A stretch of 57,530 bases of DNA from Thermoflexus hugenholtzii JAD2 (GTDB lineage: Bacteria > Pseudomonadota > Gammaproteobacteria > Burkholderiales > Burkholderiaceae), in contig CALPOM020000005.1 in the NCBI GenBank assembly GCA_943325205.2, positions 1 to 57,530 of the forward strand. Direction: 5' to 3'. Position 1 is the first letter of the stretch; the number at the start of each line of letters is the position of its first letter. This document shows, piece after piece, positions 31,097 through 40,980 of the stretch. Both the position numbers and the translations under genes were made by a program. The notes beneath the pieces are model-generated. The model had not been told where the DNA came from and did not search any database. It was given only the letters and a program-made list of their open reading frames with translations.

Positions 31097-31741
31097 TTAC
31101 TCTTCTTTATCTTTCACTTTAATCGCAGTTGGAGCAGCAGGGGCTTCAGGGGCGCCAGATGATAATGGCTCAGCTGACACAGACGGCAATCTTGCCACAG
31201 CAACAACCGGGTTATCTTGCTCAACGTGCAAGCTTAATACCACGCCCTTGGGTAGAGTAAGATCTTTTGCATGAATTGAATGACCAACCTCTATTTTGCT
31301 TAAATCGACTTCAATAAATTCAGGTAAATCGGCTGGCAAGCAGGAGATCTCTAAATCATTAAAGACATGATTTACTACACCGCCACCGAGTTTAACGGCT
31401 GGTGATATTTCATCGCCCTTAAAGTGCAGGGGAACACGAACATGAATTTTTTGTTTGGCATCAACTCGTTGGAAGTCAACATGCAAGACAAGTGGTTTAA
31501 AAGGATGCATTTGATAATCGCGCAATAAAGCTTGCTGCACATTACCACCAACCTCAATTTCAAGAATCGAAGCATGAAAAGCTTCTTTTTTGAGGGCATG
31601 AAAAAGGGCATTGTGATCGAGTTCCACTGCTTGCGGTAATTCTGTTCCACCGTAGATGATGCCGGGTGTTTTTCCAGAGTTGCGCAGGCGGCGGCTCGCA
31701 CCAGTGCCCTGTACGCTACGTTCGAAGGCTACAACTTTCAT
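31097..31741 (-). CDS. rplY: 50S ribosomal protein L25/Ctc
   Basis: [49 protein letters not shown]. Confidence 0.97.
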   Translation of the reverse strand: MKVVAFERSVQGTGASRRLRNSGKTPGIIYGGTELPQAVELDHNALFHALKKEAFHASILEIEVGGNVQQALLRDYQMHPFKPLVLHVDFQRVDAKQKIHVRVPLHFKGDEISPAVKLGGGVVNHVFNDLEISCLPADLPEFIEVDLSKIEVGHSIHAKDLTLPKGVVLSLHVEQDNPVVAVARLPSVSAEPLSSGAPEAPAAPTAIKVKDKEE

Positions 31742-31766
31742 GATTTACTCCTAAATAATTAAAATG

Positions 31767-31814
31767 CACTTATTCAAGGAATAAGTGTCCACTCTCCGTT
31801 CGCGACCAAACGGA
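31767..31814. promoter_or_regulatory. Two consecutive hairpins in the prs-rplY intergenic leader
   Basis: CACTTATTC-AAG-GAATAAGTG (31767-31787, perfect 9-bp stem) and TCCGTT-N8-AACGGA (31795-31814). Confidence 0.6.
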
Positions 31815-31851
31815 AAAGTCCTCCATTATATCCTGAAAGCTTCTGTTTTGG

Positions 31852-32808
31852 CTAGTCGTTATCAGAAAACATAGAAATGACCGAGTCGCCTCTACTAATC
31901 CGCAGCAATGTCTCTCCTAGTAGTGGAGCAATGGAGAGAACGCGTATTTTCGGATTGTATTTTGCCGCGTCTTTGAGGGGAATCGTATCTGTTACAACCA
32001 CTTGGTCGAGCTCAGATTCGGAGATACGGCTAATGGCATTGCCTGAGAAGACAGGATGGGTACAGTAGGCCATGACGCTTTTAGCGCCACGCTCTTTGAG
32101 CACTTGGGCGGCTTTGCAAAGGGTTCCACCGGTATCGATCATGTCATCCATGACAACGCACCGGCGATTCTCGACATCTCCAATGACATTCATGACTTCC
32201 GAAAGGTTTGCTTTTGGCCGCCGTTTATCAATAATGGCTAAATCACAGCCGAGTTGTTTAGCTAAAGCTCTAGCTCGTACGACTCCGCCGATATCGGGGG
32301 AGACAACTAATAAGTCACCGGTATTTTTATTTTGGAGATCCGCTAGAAGGACGGGTGAAGCATAAATATTATCCACTGGGATGTCAAAGAATCCTTGAAT
32401 TTGATCAGCATGCAAGTCCATGGTTAAAACACGGCTAATGCCGCTAACCGATTGCAACATATTGGCAACAATTCTGGCAGAAATGGCTACCCGGGCAGAG
32501 CGGGGACGACGATCTTGCCGAGCATAGCCGAAGTAAGGGATCACTGCGGTAATGGTGCCCGCTGATGCGCGTTTAAGAGCATCAATCATGATCATCAGTT
32601 CCATTAAATAATCATTGGTGGGAGCACATGTAGGTTGTAAAACAACGACGTGTTTGCTTCGGACATTTTCTTGAATTTCAACTTGGATTTCCCCATCAGA
32701 GAATTTGCCAACCATGGCTTTGCCAAGTTCAATGCCCATGTAGTCGGTGACGGCTTTAGCTAAAACAGGATTGGCGTTCCCGGTAAAGAGGACCATTGAT
32801 TCACTCAT
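31852..32808 (-). CDS. prs: Ribose-phosphate pyrophosphokinase
   Basis: [44 protein letters not shown]. Start trimmed to 32808. Confidence 0.97.
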   Translation of the reverse strand: MSESMVLFTGNANPVLAKAVTDYMGIELGKAMVGKFSDGEIQVEIQENVRSKHVVVLQPTCAPTNDYLMELMIMIDALKRASAGTITAVIPYFGYARQDRRPRSARVAISARIVANMLQSVSGISRVLTMDLHADQIQGFFDIPVDNIYASPVLLADLQNKNTGDLLVVSPDIGGVVRARALAKQLGCDLAIIDKRRPKANLSEVMNVIGDVENRRCVVMDDMIDTGGTLCKAAQVLKERGAKSVMAYCTHPVFSGNAISRISESELDQVVVTDTIPLKDAAKYNPKIRVLSIAPLLGETLLRISRGDSVISMFSDND

Positions 32809-32927
32809 ATTGACTCCAGGAGAGTTGGAAAAAGGTGTGGGTATGCATACACACAATGTGATACAGGGAGACGGCGATAAAAGCTGGAAAATAATGGGGA
32901 CATTTTCATAGAATGTCAGCTAGGAAT

Positions 32928-33004
32928 TGGCAGAGGAGGAAGGACTCGAACCTTCGGATGCCGGAATCAAAATCCGGTGCCTTAACCAACTTGGCGACTC
33001 CCCT
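32928..33004 (-). tRNA. tRNA-Gln (anticodon UUG), CCA encoded
   Basis: Minus: AGGGGAGTCGCCAAGTTGGTTAAGGCACCGGATTTTGATTCCGGCATCCGAAGGTTCGAGTCCTTCCTCCTCTGCCA folds as a cloverleaf; anticodon TTG. Confidence 0.97.
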
Positions 33005-33008
33005 CTTG

Positions 33009-33890
33009 TTAATTAATGGTAGAAATTAAATTATAAGCCGAGTGTCTAGGTAGACTTCTAACTTTGTATCCCTGCCATCTTTTTGGAAGATTTAGCATGC
33101 AATTCGTCAAACGTTCATGACTGTCAATACTATGAGGAATTTCACAAAATACGGAGCTTCCAGAGCCTGACATCGTGACCTGAGTATCTGGAAAATAATT
33201 TTCTAGCCACTCGATTGCAGTCTTCACTTCCAAAAAATTTCTAACAACAACATCTTGTAAATCATTTTTAAAGAGATTCGCTTCTGGAAATCTCTCTATA
33301 AAGTCAATTATTGTAATCGCTGAGTGATCTCTCGTCAAATATGGGTCGGAAAAAATGGCTTGGGTAGAGATAGCTACGCCAGGATAAATAATTAGATAAT
33401 TCTTTGGAGTCAGATCAATCACTTGGATTTTATCGCCCACACCTTCTACGAAAGCATTGTGCCCCTGGATAAAAAAGGGAACATCCGCACCTAACTGCAA
33501 TCCTAAATGCATCAGAGTTGCTGTTGATAGGTCTAATTCCCAAAGGCGATTAAGCCCAAGTAGAGTACTCGCCGCATCTGAAGAGCCACCGCCTAGGCCT
33601 GCGCCAATCGGAATATTTTTTATGAGATCAATATTGGCGCCCAGAAGAGTCTTCGAGAAAGTTTGAAGTAGCTTGGCAGCACGCACAACTAGATCAGAAT
33701 CGGGAGAAATATTGGGAAGAGGGTTTTGGCGAATAATATCGCCATCTTCTCGCCTACTGAGAATAACCTCATCAGACAAGTCGATTAATTGAAAGACGCT
33801 TTGAAGCAGGTGGTATCCGTCGCTTCTTTGGCCCACAACATGTAAAAATAAATTAATTTTTGCAGGTGCGGTGATGGATAAATTAGTCAT
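33009..33890 (-). CDS. ispE: 4-(cytidine 5'-diphospho)-2-C-methyl-D-erythritol kinase
   Basis: APAKINLFLHVVGQRSDGYHLLQSVFQ; IPIGAGLGGGSSDAAS. Confidence 0.97.
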   Translation of the reverse strand: MTNLSITAPAKINLFLHVVGQRSDGYHLLQSVFQLIDLSDEVILSRREDGDIIRQNPLPNISPDSDLVVRAAKLLQTFSKTLLGANIDLIKNIPIGAGLGGGSSDAASTLLGLNRLWELDLSTATLMHLGLQLGADVPFFIQGHNAFVEGVGDKIQVIDLTPKNYLIIYPGVAISTQAIFSDPYLTRDHSAITIIDFIERFPEANLFKNDLQDVVVRNFLEVKTAIEWLENYFPDTQVTMSGSGSSVFCEIPHSIDSHERLTNCMLNLPKRWQGYKVRSLPRHSAYNLISTIN

Positions 33891-35412
33891 TCAATAAATC
33901 AAAAACTAAACGAATATCAATATCCTGTCCGTCAGTTGAGCGGTTCATATTGAGGCGTTGCAAGGCATTTTTTTCTGTCCAGGTAAAACTAAGTTGCCAG
34001 CCATCTTGCATAATTTCGCTGACTTGGCCTAAGGGATTTCTTTTAATTGTCCCGGGTGAGCCAGCTCGTGTAAATCCAGCTAACCAAGAGGATAGTCCTC
34101 GAGCAGGGATTGGAAGACCAAGCGCATCAAAAACTAATTGGTCAGCATCAACGGCAGTAATCACCTTACCATTTTGCTCTAAGGTTGCAACACTTGGACG
34201 AACTTGAATTTTTGCAATTGAGGTACCAAATGGACCCCTAATTTCCAGCTCATCGTTTAATTGTTCATGGGTCAAGGTGAAGGCGCCTGAGCCACCATTT
34301 TGATTAGAGGCACCGTTAATTTTGACGGCAAAGCGTCCATCCCATTTCTTTTTTTGAGTTTGGATTTTCGGCTCTTGTAAAGTCCATTCGGGATAAAGCC
34401 TTTTTAAGGTATTTTTTAAAACTGGGTGGTTGGCATTGAGAGACTCGGCTTTTTTCCAAATAGCTTTTGCTTCTTCTATTTTTCCAGTAACCCAAAAAAC
34501 CTCCCCTAAATGCGCTCCGACTTCGGCTTCTGGAAGTTTATTAAAACTCTTTTCTAAATATTCAATCGCTAGATCAAACCGACCAAGTCGAAAATAAATC
34601 CATCCAACACTATCTAATATGTATGGGTCTTCGGGAGAGATTTGATGGGCTTTTTCGATCAGCTGTAAAGCTTCATCAAGTCGAATATTTCGATCCGCAA
34701 ACGAATAACCAAGGGCGTTTAGTACACTTGCGTCGTCAGGCTTATTTCTTAATAGCCCACGTAATACAGATTCCATCGTTTTATAGTTACCAGATTTTTC
34801 TTGGCCTAGTGCATATAAAAAAAGTAAATTAGGGTTTTTTGTAAGTGGTTTTAGGCTATCAATGATTGTCGAAAAGGCCAGCAGCGCTTCATCTTGATTG
34901 GGGGCTTTAGAGACGATATTTTGGAGCTGTAATAAAAAAGTATCTTGCTTATCGGTGTTTTGTTTTGCCAGAAAGGCAATGGTTAATTCGACTGATTCTC
35001 GCCACTTATTATTGATCATTAGTAAGGTAATGAGTACTTCTTTTGAAGACGAATCGTTGCTTGGGGATAAATCATCCCACAGTTTTGCAGCCTCTAAAGC
35101 AAATTGGGGGGATTGTGCGGATAATGCCAGCTCCATAGCACGCTGCGCTACCCGGGGATCTTTACTAGAACGCGCAAGGCCTAAAAGAGTTTGATAGGCT
35201 GGCCCGATTTCACCGCGTTGGATCGCGATTTCTGAACTGAGGAATAAATAAATTTGCTCAGCGCGTTGTTGAGCGTTTTTGTCTGCAGCTAGATCTTCTT
35301 CAGCCGATTGCGCATAGGTGATTAACGGCATACTTAAAAGAATACCAAGGCCTAGGCTAATGAAGCAAAAAAAGAATACTTTTCTAAAATGCGCTAAATT
35401 GTGTATTAACAT
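33883..35412 (-). CDS. Fusion: secreted TPR protein (N-terminal) with LolB-like lipoprotein carrier domain (C-terminal)
   Basis: TPR repeats (DDASVLNALGYSFADRNIRLDEALQLIEKAHQISPEDPYILDSVGWIYFRLGRFDLAIEYLEKS) then a LolB-like block from about W357 (WDGRFAVKINGA...SGAFTLTHEQLNDELEIRGPFGTSIAKIQV...LGLPIPARGLSSWLAGF...GW.LSFT). Confidence 0.85.
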   Translation of the reverse strand: MLIHNLAHFRKVFFFCFISLGLGILLSMPLITYAQSAEEDLAADKNAQQRAEQIYLFLSSEIAIQRGEIGPAYQTLLGLARSSKDPRVAQRAMELALSAQSPQFALEAAKLWDDLSPSNDSSSKEVLITLLMINNKWRESVELTIAFLAKQNTDKQDTFLLQLQNIVSKAPNQDEALLAFSTIIDSLKPLTKNPNLLFLYALGQEKSGNYKTMESVLRGLLRNKPDDASVLNALGYSFADRNIRLDEALQLIEKAHQISPEDPYILDSVGWIYFRLGRFDLAIEYLEKSFNKLPEAEVGAHLGEVFWVTGKIEEAKAIWKKAESLNANHPVLKNTLKRLYPEWTLQEPKIQTQKKKWDGRFAVKINGASNQNGGSGAFTLTHEQLNDELEIRGPFGTSIAKIQVRPSVATLEQNGKVITAVDADQLVFDALGLPIPARGLSSWLAGFTRAGSPGTIKRNPLGQVSEIMQDGWQLSFTWTEKNALQRLNMNRSTDGQDIDIRLVFDLLND

Positions 35413-35418
35413 ACACCC

Positions 35419-35430
35419 ATTTTATATAAA
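35419..35430. promoter_or_regulatory. Candidate shared -10 region of divergent TPR-lolB (-) and mutM (+)
   Basis: TTTATATAAA palindrome at 35421-35430; TAAAAT on - (35424-35419) ends 6 nt before the TPR-lolB ATG; TATAAA on + at 35425-35430. Confidence 0.4.
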
Positions 35431-35450
35431 TATCTTAAAACAAGCTTAAT

Positions 35451-36284
35451 ATGCCAGAATTGCCGGAAGTAGAAGTCACCAAGTTAGGCATTGAGCCCTA
35501 TGTAGTTGGTCAAGCAGTAAGTCATCTGATTATTCACGATGGCCGTTTACGCTGGCCTGTTCCGATTCATTTAAAAACAACCTTACAAGGTCAACTATGC
35601 CAAGCAATTCATCGTCGCGGCAAATATTTATTGTTTCAGTTTGAGCACGGTGTACTAATTATTCATTTGGGGATGACCGGTGTTTTGAGAATACAACATC
35701 GCCATGAGGTGCCAAAGAAACACGATCGGGTTGAAATTGTTTTTGATGAATTTTCGCTACGCTTGCATGACCCACGCAAGTTTGGAGCGATTTGGTGGCA
35801 TCCGCGCAGTCAAGGACCGGTAGAGCAGTTACCTATGCTTGCTCGGCTTGGACTTGAGCCATTAGAGGCAAACTTTGCAGGTCAACTAGGGGGTAAGCAC
35901 CTGCATCAGGCATCACGCGGTAGAACAATTGCGATTAAGCAATTTTTACTAGCTGGGCATGCTGTTGTGGGGGTGGGCAATATTTACTGTTCAGAGAGTT
36001 TATTTGATGCAAGGATTAATCCCAAGACAGCAGCAGGTAAGATTTCTGAGGAGCGCTATATGATTTTGGCAGAGTCCATTCGAAAGATATTACAGCGTGC
36101 CATTGCGGCTGGCGGAAGTAGCTTAAAGGATTTCGTAAATAGTCATGGGGAGCCTGGGCATTTTATGATGCAAACCAAGGCTTATGACCGTGCCAACTTA
36201 CCATGTACTATATGCCAGCGACCTATCAAGCAAATTAAGCAAACGGGGCGGTCGACGTTTTACTGCGCAACATGTCAGAAATAA
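35451..36284 (+). CDS. mutM: Formamidopyrimidine-DNA glycosylase
   Basis: MPELPEVEVTKLGIEPYVVGQ; C-terminal zinc finger CTICQRPIKQIKQTGRSTFYCATCQ. Confidence 0.97.
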   Translation: MPELPEVEVTKLGIEPYVVGQAVSHLIIHDGRLRWPVPIHLKTTLQGQLCQAIHRRGKYLLFQFEHGVLIIHLGMTGVLRIQHRHEVPKKHDRVEIVFDEFSLRLHDPRKFGAIWWHPRSQGPVEQLPMLARLGLEPLEANFAGQLGGKHLHQASRGRTIAIKQFLLAGHAVVGVGNIYCSESLFDARINPKTAAGKISEERYMILAESIRKILQRAIAAGGSSLKDFVNSHGEPGHFMMQTKAYDRANLPCTICQRPIKQIKQTGRSTFYCATCQK

Positions 36285-37384
36285 AGTCGTTTGCAAAAAC
36301 ATTAATTATCTGGCAAGGTCAATCAGGACGATCAGGATTGCCTTGGCAAGGGCAAAAGGATCCATATCGAGTTTGGTTATCAGAAATCATGTTGCAACAA
36401 ACACAGGTGCAAACTGTTTGTGAGCGATACCGAATATTTTTAGAGCGATATCCCCATTTAGCATCTCTGGCTCAAGCCTCAGAGGAAGATGTCATGGCGC
36501 TGTGGGCAGGTCTTGGTTATTACACAAGGGCAAGAAATTTATTGCGATGTGCCCAGCAAATTCAACAAAAATATGGCGGTGAATTTCCCAAAGACGCGCT
36601 GACCCTAGCCACCCTTCCTGGGATTGGAAAATCAACCGCCGCAGCTATAGCAGCATTTTGTTTTTTAGAGAGAACAAGTATTTTAGATGCCAATGTAAAA
36701 CGCTTATTCGCGCGCTTATACGGCATTCGTGAACCACTTAATTTGACCAAAACCAATCAACAACTTTGGGGCATTGCGCAACGCGCTTTACCCGTGTCTA
36801 AGGCAGATATGCCTCAATATACCCAAGGACTCATGGATTTTGGGGCAACGGTTTGTAAGCCGTCTAAACCCCGCTGTTTAGAACCAAGTCCGATAAGTCA
36901 TTGCGTATTTCAAACACATTGTCAGGCTTATCGTCAGGGTCAAGTAGATTTGATTCCTAATAAGGTAAAAAAGTCGCAGTCACCCATTGTCTTAAGTGAA
37001 ATGCTTTTGTGTATTGCTCAGGGCAAGGTACTATTAGAAAAAAGGCCCTCTTCAGGTATTTGGGGCGGGTTGTGGTCATTACCCGAAACGAGTTGGCAAC
37101 GCGTGGATCAACTCAAAGAAGGCCAGCGAGCAAAGTCCTCTTTTGAGGATTTTCAGCACATATTGCCAAATCAACTAGAGACAGTCTTTAATCAGGGGCA
37201 ACTCTTTGCCCCCAGAAAGCACCTCTTTACACATAGAACCTTATACTTTAGCGTGCGGGTTCTGCAATTAAAAAAATTACTCCCAAAACTGCCGATACAG
37301 TATGTCTGGCAACCAATTTCTGGTGTCAACCAACTAGGCTTACCAACGCCTGTTAAGCAATTATTAATAGATTTATTGATTTAA
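36272..37384 (+). CDS. mutY: A/G-specific adenine glycosylase with atypical Fe-S cysteine spacing
   Basis: LPWQGQKDPYRVWLSEIMLQQTQVQTV; LPGIGKSTAAAIAAFCF; C-X6-C-X8-C-X5-C. Confidence 0.95.
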   Translation: MSEIKSFAKTLIIWQGQSGRSGLPWQGQKDPYRVWLSEIMLQQTQVQTVCERYRIFLERYPHLASLAQASEEDVMALWAGLGYYTRARNLLRCAQQIQQKYGGEFPKDALTLATLPGIGKSTAAAIAAFCFLERTSILDANVKRLFARLYGIREPLNLTKTNQQLWGIAQRALPVSKADMPQYTQGLMDFGATVCKPSKPRCLEPSPISHCVFQTHCQAYRQGQVDLIPNKVKKSQSPIVLSEMLLCIAQGKVLLEKRPSSGIWGGLWSLPETSWQRVDQLKEGQRAKSSFEDFQHILPNQLETVFNQGQLFAPRKHLFTHRTLYFSVRVLQLKKLLPKLPIQYVWQPISGVNQLGLPTPVKQLLIDLLI

Positions 37385-38274
37385 TGGGGCGATTTATTGT
37401 GCGCGGCAGATAAATCTCGGTGGCGATAGAGGCAATTGATATTTTTAAAAAGATCAGTCTGATTTTTTGAGCAGGATAAAAACAGATGATTAACCATCGC
37501 CACTGAGCGATGTTGGCCTCCGGTGCAACCAACACCAACCGTTAAATAACTCCGACCACTCTTTTGATATTTGGGAAGCCAATTATGAATAAAGAGCAGA
37601 ATATCTTGCCGAAGTTTTTCAAAATCAGGTTGAAGATTTAAAAAGTCCACCACTTCTTGGTCATTGCCGCTGAGATGCCGAAGGGTGTCCTCATAATAGG
37701 GGTTAGGAATACAACGAAGATCGAAAACAAGATCGGCATCCTGCGGTAGACCACTCTTAAAACCAAAGGACTCTAATAAAAGAGTTAATCCTGGCTGGGT
37801 ATTTTCGGTTAGGTCTAGAATCCACTGTCGTAGGGAACTTGATAAAGCATTGCTTGTGTCAATTTGAAGAGCGTTTTCGCTTAAGCTACTTAACATTTGA
37901 CGTTCTAAATCAATGGCATCAATCAGCGATTTTTGTGAATGGTCTAGGTTCTTGGCGGACAGAGGGTGTCTTCGGCGTGTTTCTGAAAAGCGCTTGAGTA
38001 AAGCCTCATTGGTTGCATTTAAAAAGATTAATTGAACGGACAGATGCTTTTTTAACTTAGCAATTATGGTTGGAATTTCTTGGATAGACAGTCCACGCCT
38101 AGCATCAATTGCAACCGCGATATGCTCACTACCAGAGGTTTGTAATGTTTCTACGAGATTTTCTAATAAGCTAACTGGTAGATTATCAACACAATCATAA
38201 CCAGCATCCTCCAAAGCACGTAAAGCAACTGATTTGCCCGAGCCTGAGATACCAGTAATGATGAAAATACTCAT
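37381..38274 (-). CDS. rapZ: RNase adapter protein RapZ
   Basis: ITGISGSGKSVALRALEDAGYDCVDNLP; VGVGCTGGQHRSVAMV. Confidence 0.97.
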   Translation of the reverse strand: MSIFIITGISGSGKSVALRALEDAGYDCVDNLPVSLLENLVETLQTSGSEHIAVAIDARRGLSIQEIPTIIAKLKKHLSVQLIFLNATNEALLKRFSETRRRHPLSAKNLDHSQKSLIDAIDLERQMLSSLSENALQIDTSNALSSSLRQWILDLTENTQPGLTLLLESFGFKSGLPQDADLVFDLRCIPNPYYEDTLRHLSGNDQEVVDFLNLQPDFEKLRQDILLFIHNWLPKYQKSGRSYLTVGVGCTGGQHRSVAMVNHLFLSCSKNQTDLFKNINCLYRHRDLSAAHNKSPH

Positions 38275-38284
38275 AATTAGTCTC

Positions 38285-39247
38285 TTAGTAAGGTTTATCC
38301 ATTTGCATGACTTCGCGCTGTCTCGTTATAAAGTCATCCAGTGTATTGATGCCGCGCAGCTGTAAGATCGTATTTCTGACCGCTGCTTCGACTAAAACAG
38401 CCAAATTACGACCTTCGGCTACTTGTATTTTGACAGTTCGAATGGGTAAGCCTAAAACTTCAATATGCTGAGAGTCGATTGGTAGACGCTCAAATTCTTC
38501 AGAATTTCTACGAATTAGTTGTACGATCAGTCGAAGCTTTAGTTTTCGGCGAACTGCTGTTTCGCCAAAAATTGTACGAATATCTAATAAGCCAAGACCC
38601 CGAACTTCTAACAGATCACGCAAAATTTTGGGGCAGCGTCCCTCAATATAGTCAGGACCTAAACGAGAAAAATCAACTGCATCATCTGCTACTAGGCCAT
38701 GACCACGCGAAATGAGTTCAAGTCCAAGCTCACTTTTGCCAAGTCCTGATTCACCAGTTAAGAGCACACCAAGTCCTAAAATATCCATAAAGACGCCGTG
38801 CATGGTAATTTTGGGGGCACCAATCTTCGTTAAATAGAGTCTTAAGTGATCGATCACTTCCGCTGCAGGGGCTGGTGTAACAAATAGTGGGGTTGATGAT
38901 CGTTGGCAGTACAACTTGAGTTCATCATTTGGTTCTTGGCCGTCAGCAATAATGAAACAGGGCGGATTCATACTCATTAGGTCGATCAATTGGTGCCGAA
39001 GCTGGGCTTTTTGCAGGCGGTTTAAATAAGTGATTTCGGCTTCGCCGCAAATCTGCAAACGGCTGGGATGGATTAAATTGAGATGCCCAACCAAATCTGA
39101 GGACGAGGAGGCTAGTTTGACTACTTCAACATCAAAACAACGATCTGCACCCTCTTCGCCGGTCACCCAATGTAGTTTTAGCTCTTCGAAATTTTGATCA
39201 AAAATATGTTGTGCACTAACACCATCAAGTGACAATTGTTGCGTCAT
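38285..39247 (-). CDS. hprK: HPr(Ser) kinase/phosphorylase
   Basis: [50 protein letters not shown]. Confidence 0.97.
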   Translation of the reverse strand: MTQQLSLDGVSAQHIFDQNFEELKLHWVTGEEGADRCFDVEVVKLASSSSDLVGHLNLIHPSRLQICGEAEITYLNRLQKAQLRHQLIDLMSMNPPCFIIADGQEPNDELKLYCQRSSTPLFVTPAPAAEVIDHLRLYLTKIGAPKITMHGVFMDILGLGVLLTGESGLGKSELGLELISRGHGLVADDAVDFSRLGPDYIEGRCPKILRDLLEVRGLGLLDIRTIFGETAVRRKLKLRLIVQLIRRNSEEFERLPIDSQHIEVLGLPIRTVKIQVAEGRNLAVLVEAAVRNTILQLRGINTLDDFITRQREVMQMDKPY

Positions 39248-39250
39248 TTG

Positions 39251-39709
39251 TTAATTCGCCTGACCTGCCATTACTGTTCGTAAAGCAACAGTTGTATTCG
39301 CTTCACGTAATTGCACTCTTTTTAACTTATCAGCTAGGATTTGAGCAATTTCTGAAAGAAGATCTAAATGTTTTTGTGTCGCTAATTCAGGTACTAGTAA
39401 AAAGATCACAATATCAACTGCTATTTGATCCGAAGTCTTAAAGTCAATACCGTTTAACAAACGATAAAAACTAATGATGGGCTCTTTTAGCCCTTTTAGA
39501 CGGCCGTGAGGGATAGCAACACCTACCCCAAGTCCTGTTGAGCCTAGTTTTTCACGATCTTGTAAACACTCGGTAATATTTTGTTTATTTAACTGTGTGT
39601 TTTGGGATGAGAAATGTGAACTCGCCAAATGAAATAATTCATCAATATCATTGACCGCAACGTCAAGGTAAATTTGATTGGTCGGTAATAACAAGGCGAG
39701 TTCATTCAT
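39251..39709 (-). CDS. ptsN: PTS EIIA-Ntr
   Basis: LGSTGLGVGVAIPHGRLKGL. Confidence 0.96.
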   Translation of the reverse strand: MNELALLLPTNQIYLDVAVNDIDELFHLASSHFSSQNTQLNKQNITECLQDREKLGSTGLGVGVAIPHGRLKGLKEPIISFYRLLNGIDFKTSDQIAVDIVIFLLVPELATQKHLDLLSEIAQILADKLKRVQLREANTTVALRTVMAGQAN

Positions 39710-39716
39710 AAACCTA

Positions 39717-40073
39717 TTATAGGTTCAACCCAGCAAGATTGTCTAACTTGTATTTTGGATGTAAAGGTAGGTGGTGATTCTTAGTCCTTTCTTTCAGTTT
39801 CAGAATCTGTTTATCCAATTTTTGGACAGCGGCATCAATTGCCAAGTAGAGATCTTGATGATGGGCTTGCGCAAATAAATCTTTACCTAGGATATGAATA
39901 CTGAGTTCAGCTGTTTGCCGGTGTTCTTTTTCTTGTGCCTTATCAACCAGAAGGGAGGCATTGATTTGAATAATTTCGTGAAAATGCTTTTTAATCAGTT
40001 CTAACTTGTCGTTTAAATGTGCTTTGATGGCGGCAGTAACTTCTAAATGGTGGCTGTGAATAATAATTTTCAT
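39717..40073 (-). CDS. hpf: Ribosome hibernation promoting factor
   Basis: MKIIIHSHHLEVTAAIKAHLNDKLELIKKHF; DLYLAIDAAVQKLDKQILKLKERTKNH. Confidence 0.94.
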   Translation of the reverse strand: MKIIIHSHHLEVTAAIKAHLNDKLELIKKHFHEIIQINASLLVDKAQEKEHRQTAELSIHILGKDLFAQAHHQDLYLAIDAAVQKLDKQILKLKERTKNHHLPLHPKYKLDNLAGLNL

Positions 40074-40212
40074 ACACTCTCCCAAAAGCGTTAAGGTGAA
40101 GAAAAATCAGAAATATCTAGCAAGAAGGCCTGATTTTCCAAGATAACTACACTTCTAGAGTAGCAGTCATTTTCTAAAAAGCCAAGGGCTAGGAATAAAA
40201 AAGAGTATTTTT

Positions 40213-40968
40213 TTACATTCTAAAATTTTCGCCAAGATAAACCCTACGGACACTATCATTTTCGATAATTTCGCTTGGCAAACCTTGGGCAAGTACGGTA
40301 CCATCATTGATGATGTATGCATGATCACAAATCCCGAGGGTTTCGCGAACATTATGATCCGTGATCAATACTCCGATATTACGCTCAGTTAAAAATCGAA
40401 TAATTCGTTGAATTTCACCAACTGCGATGGGATCTACGCCAGCGAACGGCTCATCTAGTAGGATAAATTTGGGGTTAGTTGCTAATGCTCGAGCGATTTC
40501 GACTCGCCGCCGTTCTCCGCCAGAAAGTGATAGCGCTGGATTGTTACGCAGATGAGAAATTTGTAATTCATCTAATAACTCATTGAGACGCGCGTTAATA
40601 GCACTGCGTGTTAGACGCTGACCACTGCTGGTGATTTGGAGTTCTAGAACAGCTTTGATGTTCTCGGAAACAGAAAGCTTTCTAAAAATAGAAGCTTCTT
40701 GGGGTAGATACGATAAACCCATTTTGGAACGTTCGTGAATCGGTAAGCCACTAATCAGTTGGTTATCTAAGGTAATACGCCCTTTGTCTGCTGGTATGAG
40801 ACCTACAATCATATAAAAAGAAGTTGTTTTACCCGCTCCATTTGGGCCTAAAAGGCCAACAATCTCGCCAGTTTTTACTTCCAGCGCCACGTCTTTGACA
40901 ACCATGCGTTTGCCGTAGGTCTTTTGCAGACCTGTTGCGATTAAAGAGGATAGATTGGAAGATTGCAC
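40213..40968 (-). CDS. lptB: LPS export ABC transporter ATP-binding protein
   Basis: [51 protein letters not shown]. Confidence 0.97.
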   Translation of the reverse strand: MQSSNLSSLIATGLQKTYGKRMVVKDVALEVKTGEIVGLLGPNGAGKTTSFYMIVGLIPADKGRITLDNQLISGLPIHERSKMGLSYLPQEASIFRKLSVSENIKAVLELQITSSGQRLTRSAINARLNELLDELQISHLRNNPALSLSGGERRRVEIARALATNPKFILLDEPFAGVDPIAVGEIQRIIRFLTERNIGVLITDHNVRETLGICDHAYIINDGTVLAQGLPSEIIENDSVRRVYLGENFRM

Positions 40969-40980
40969 GAGGTGAATGTT

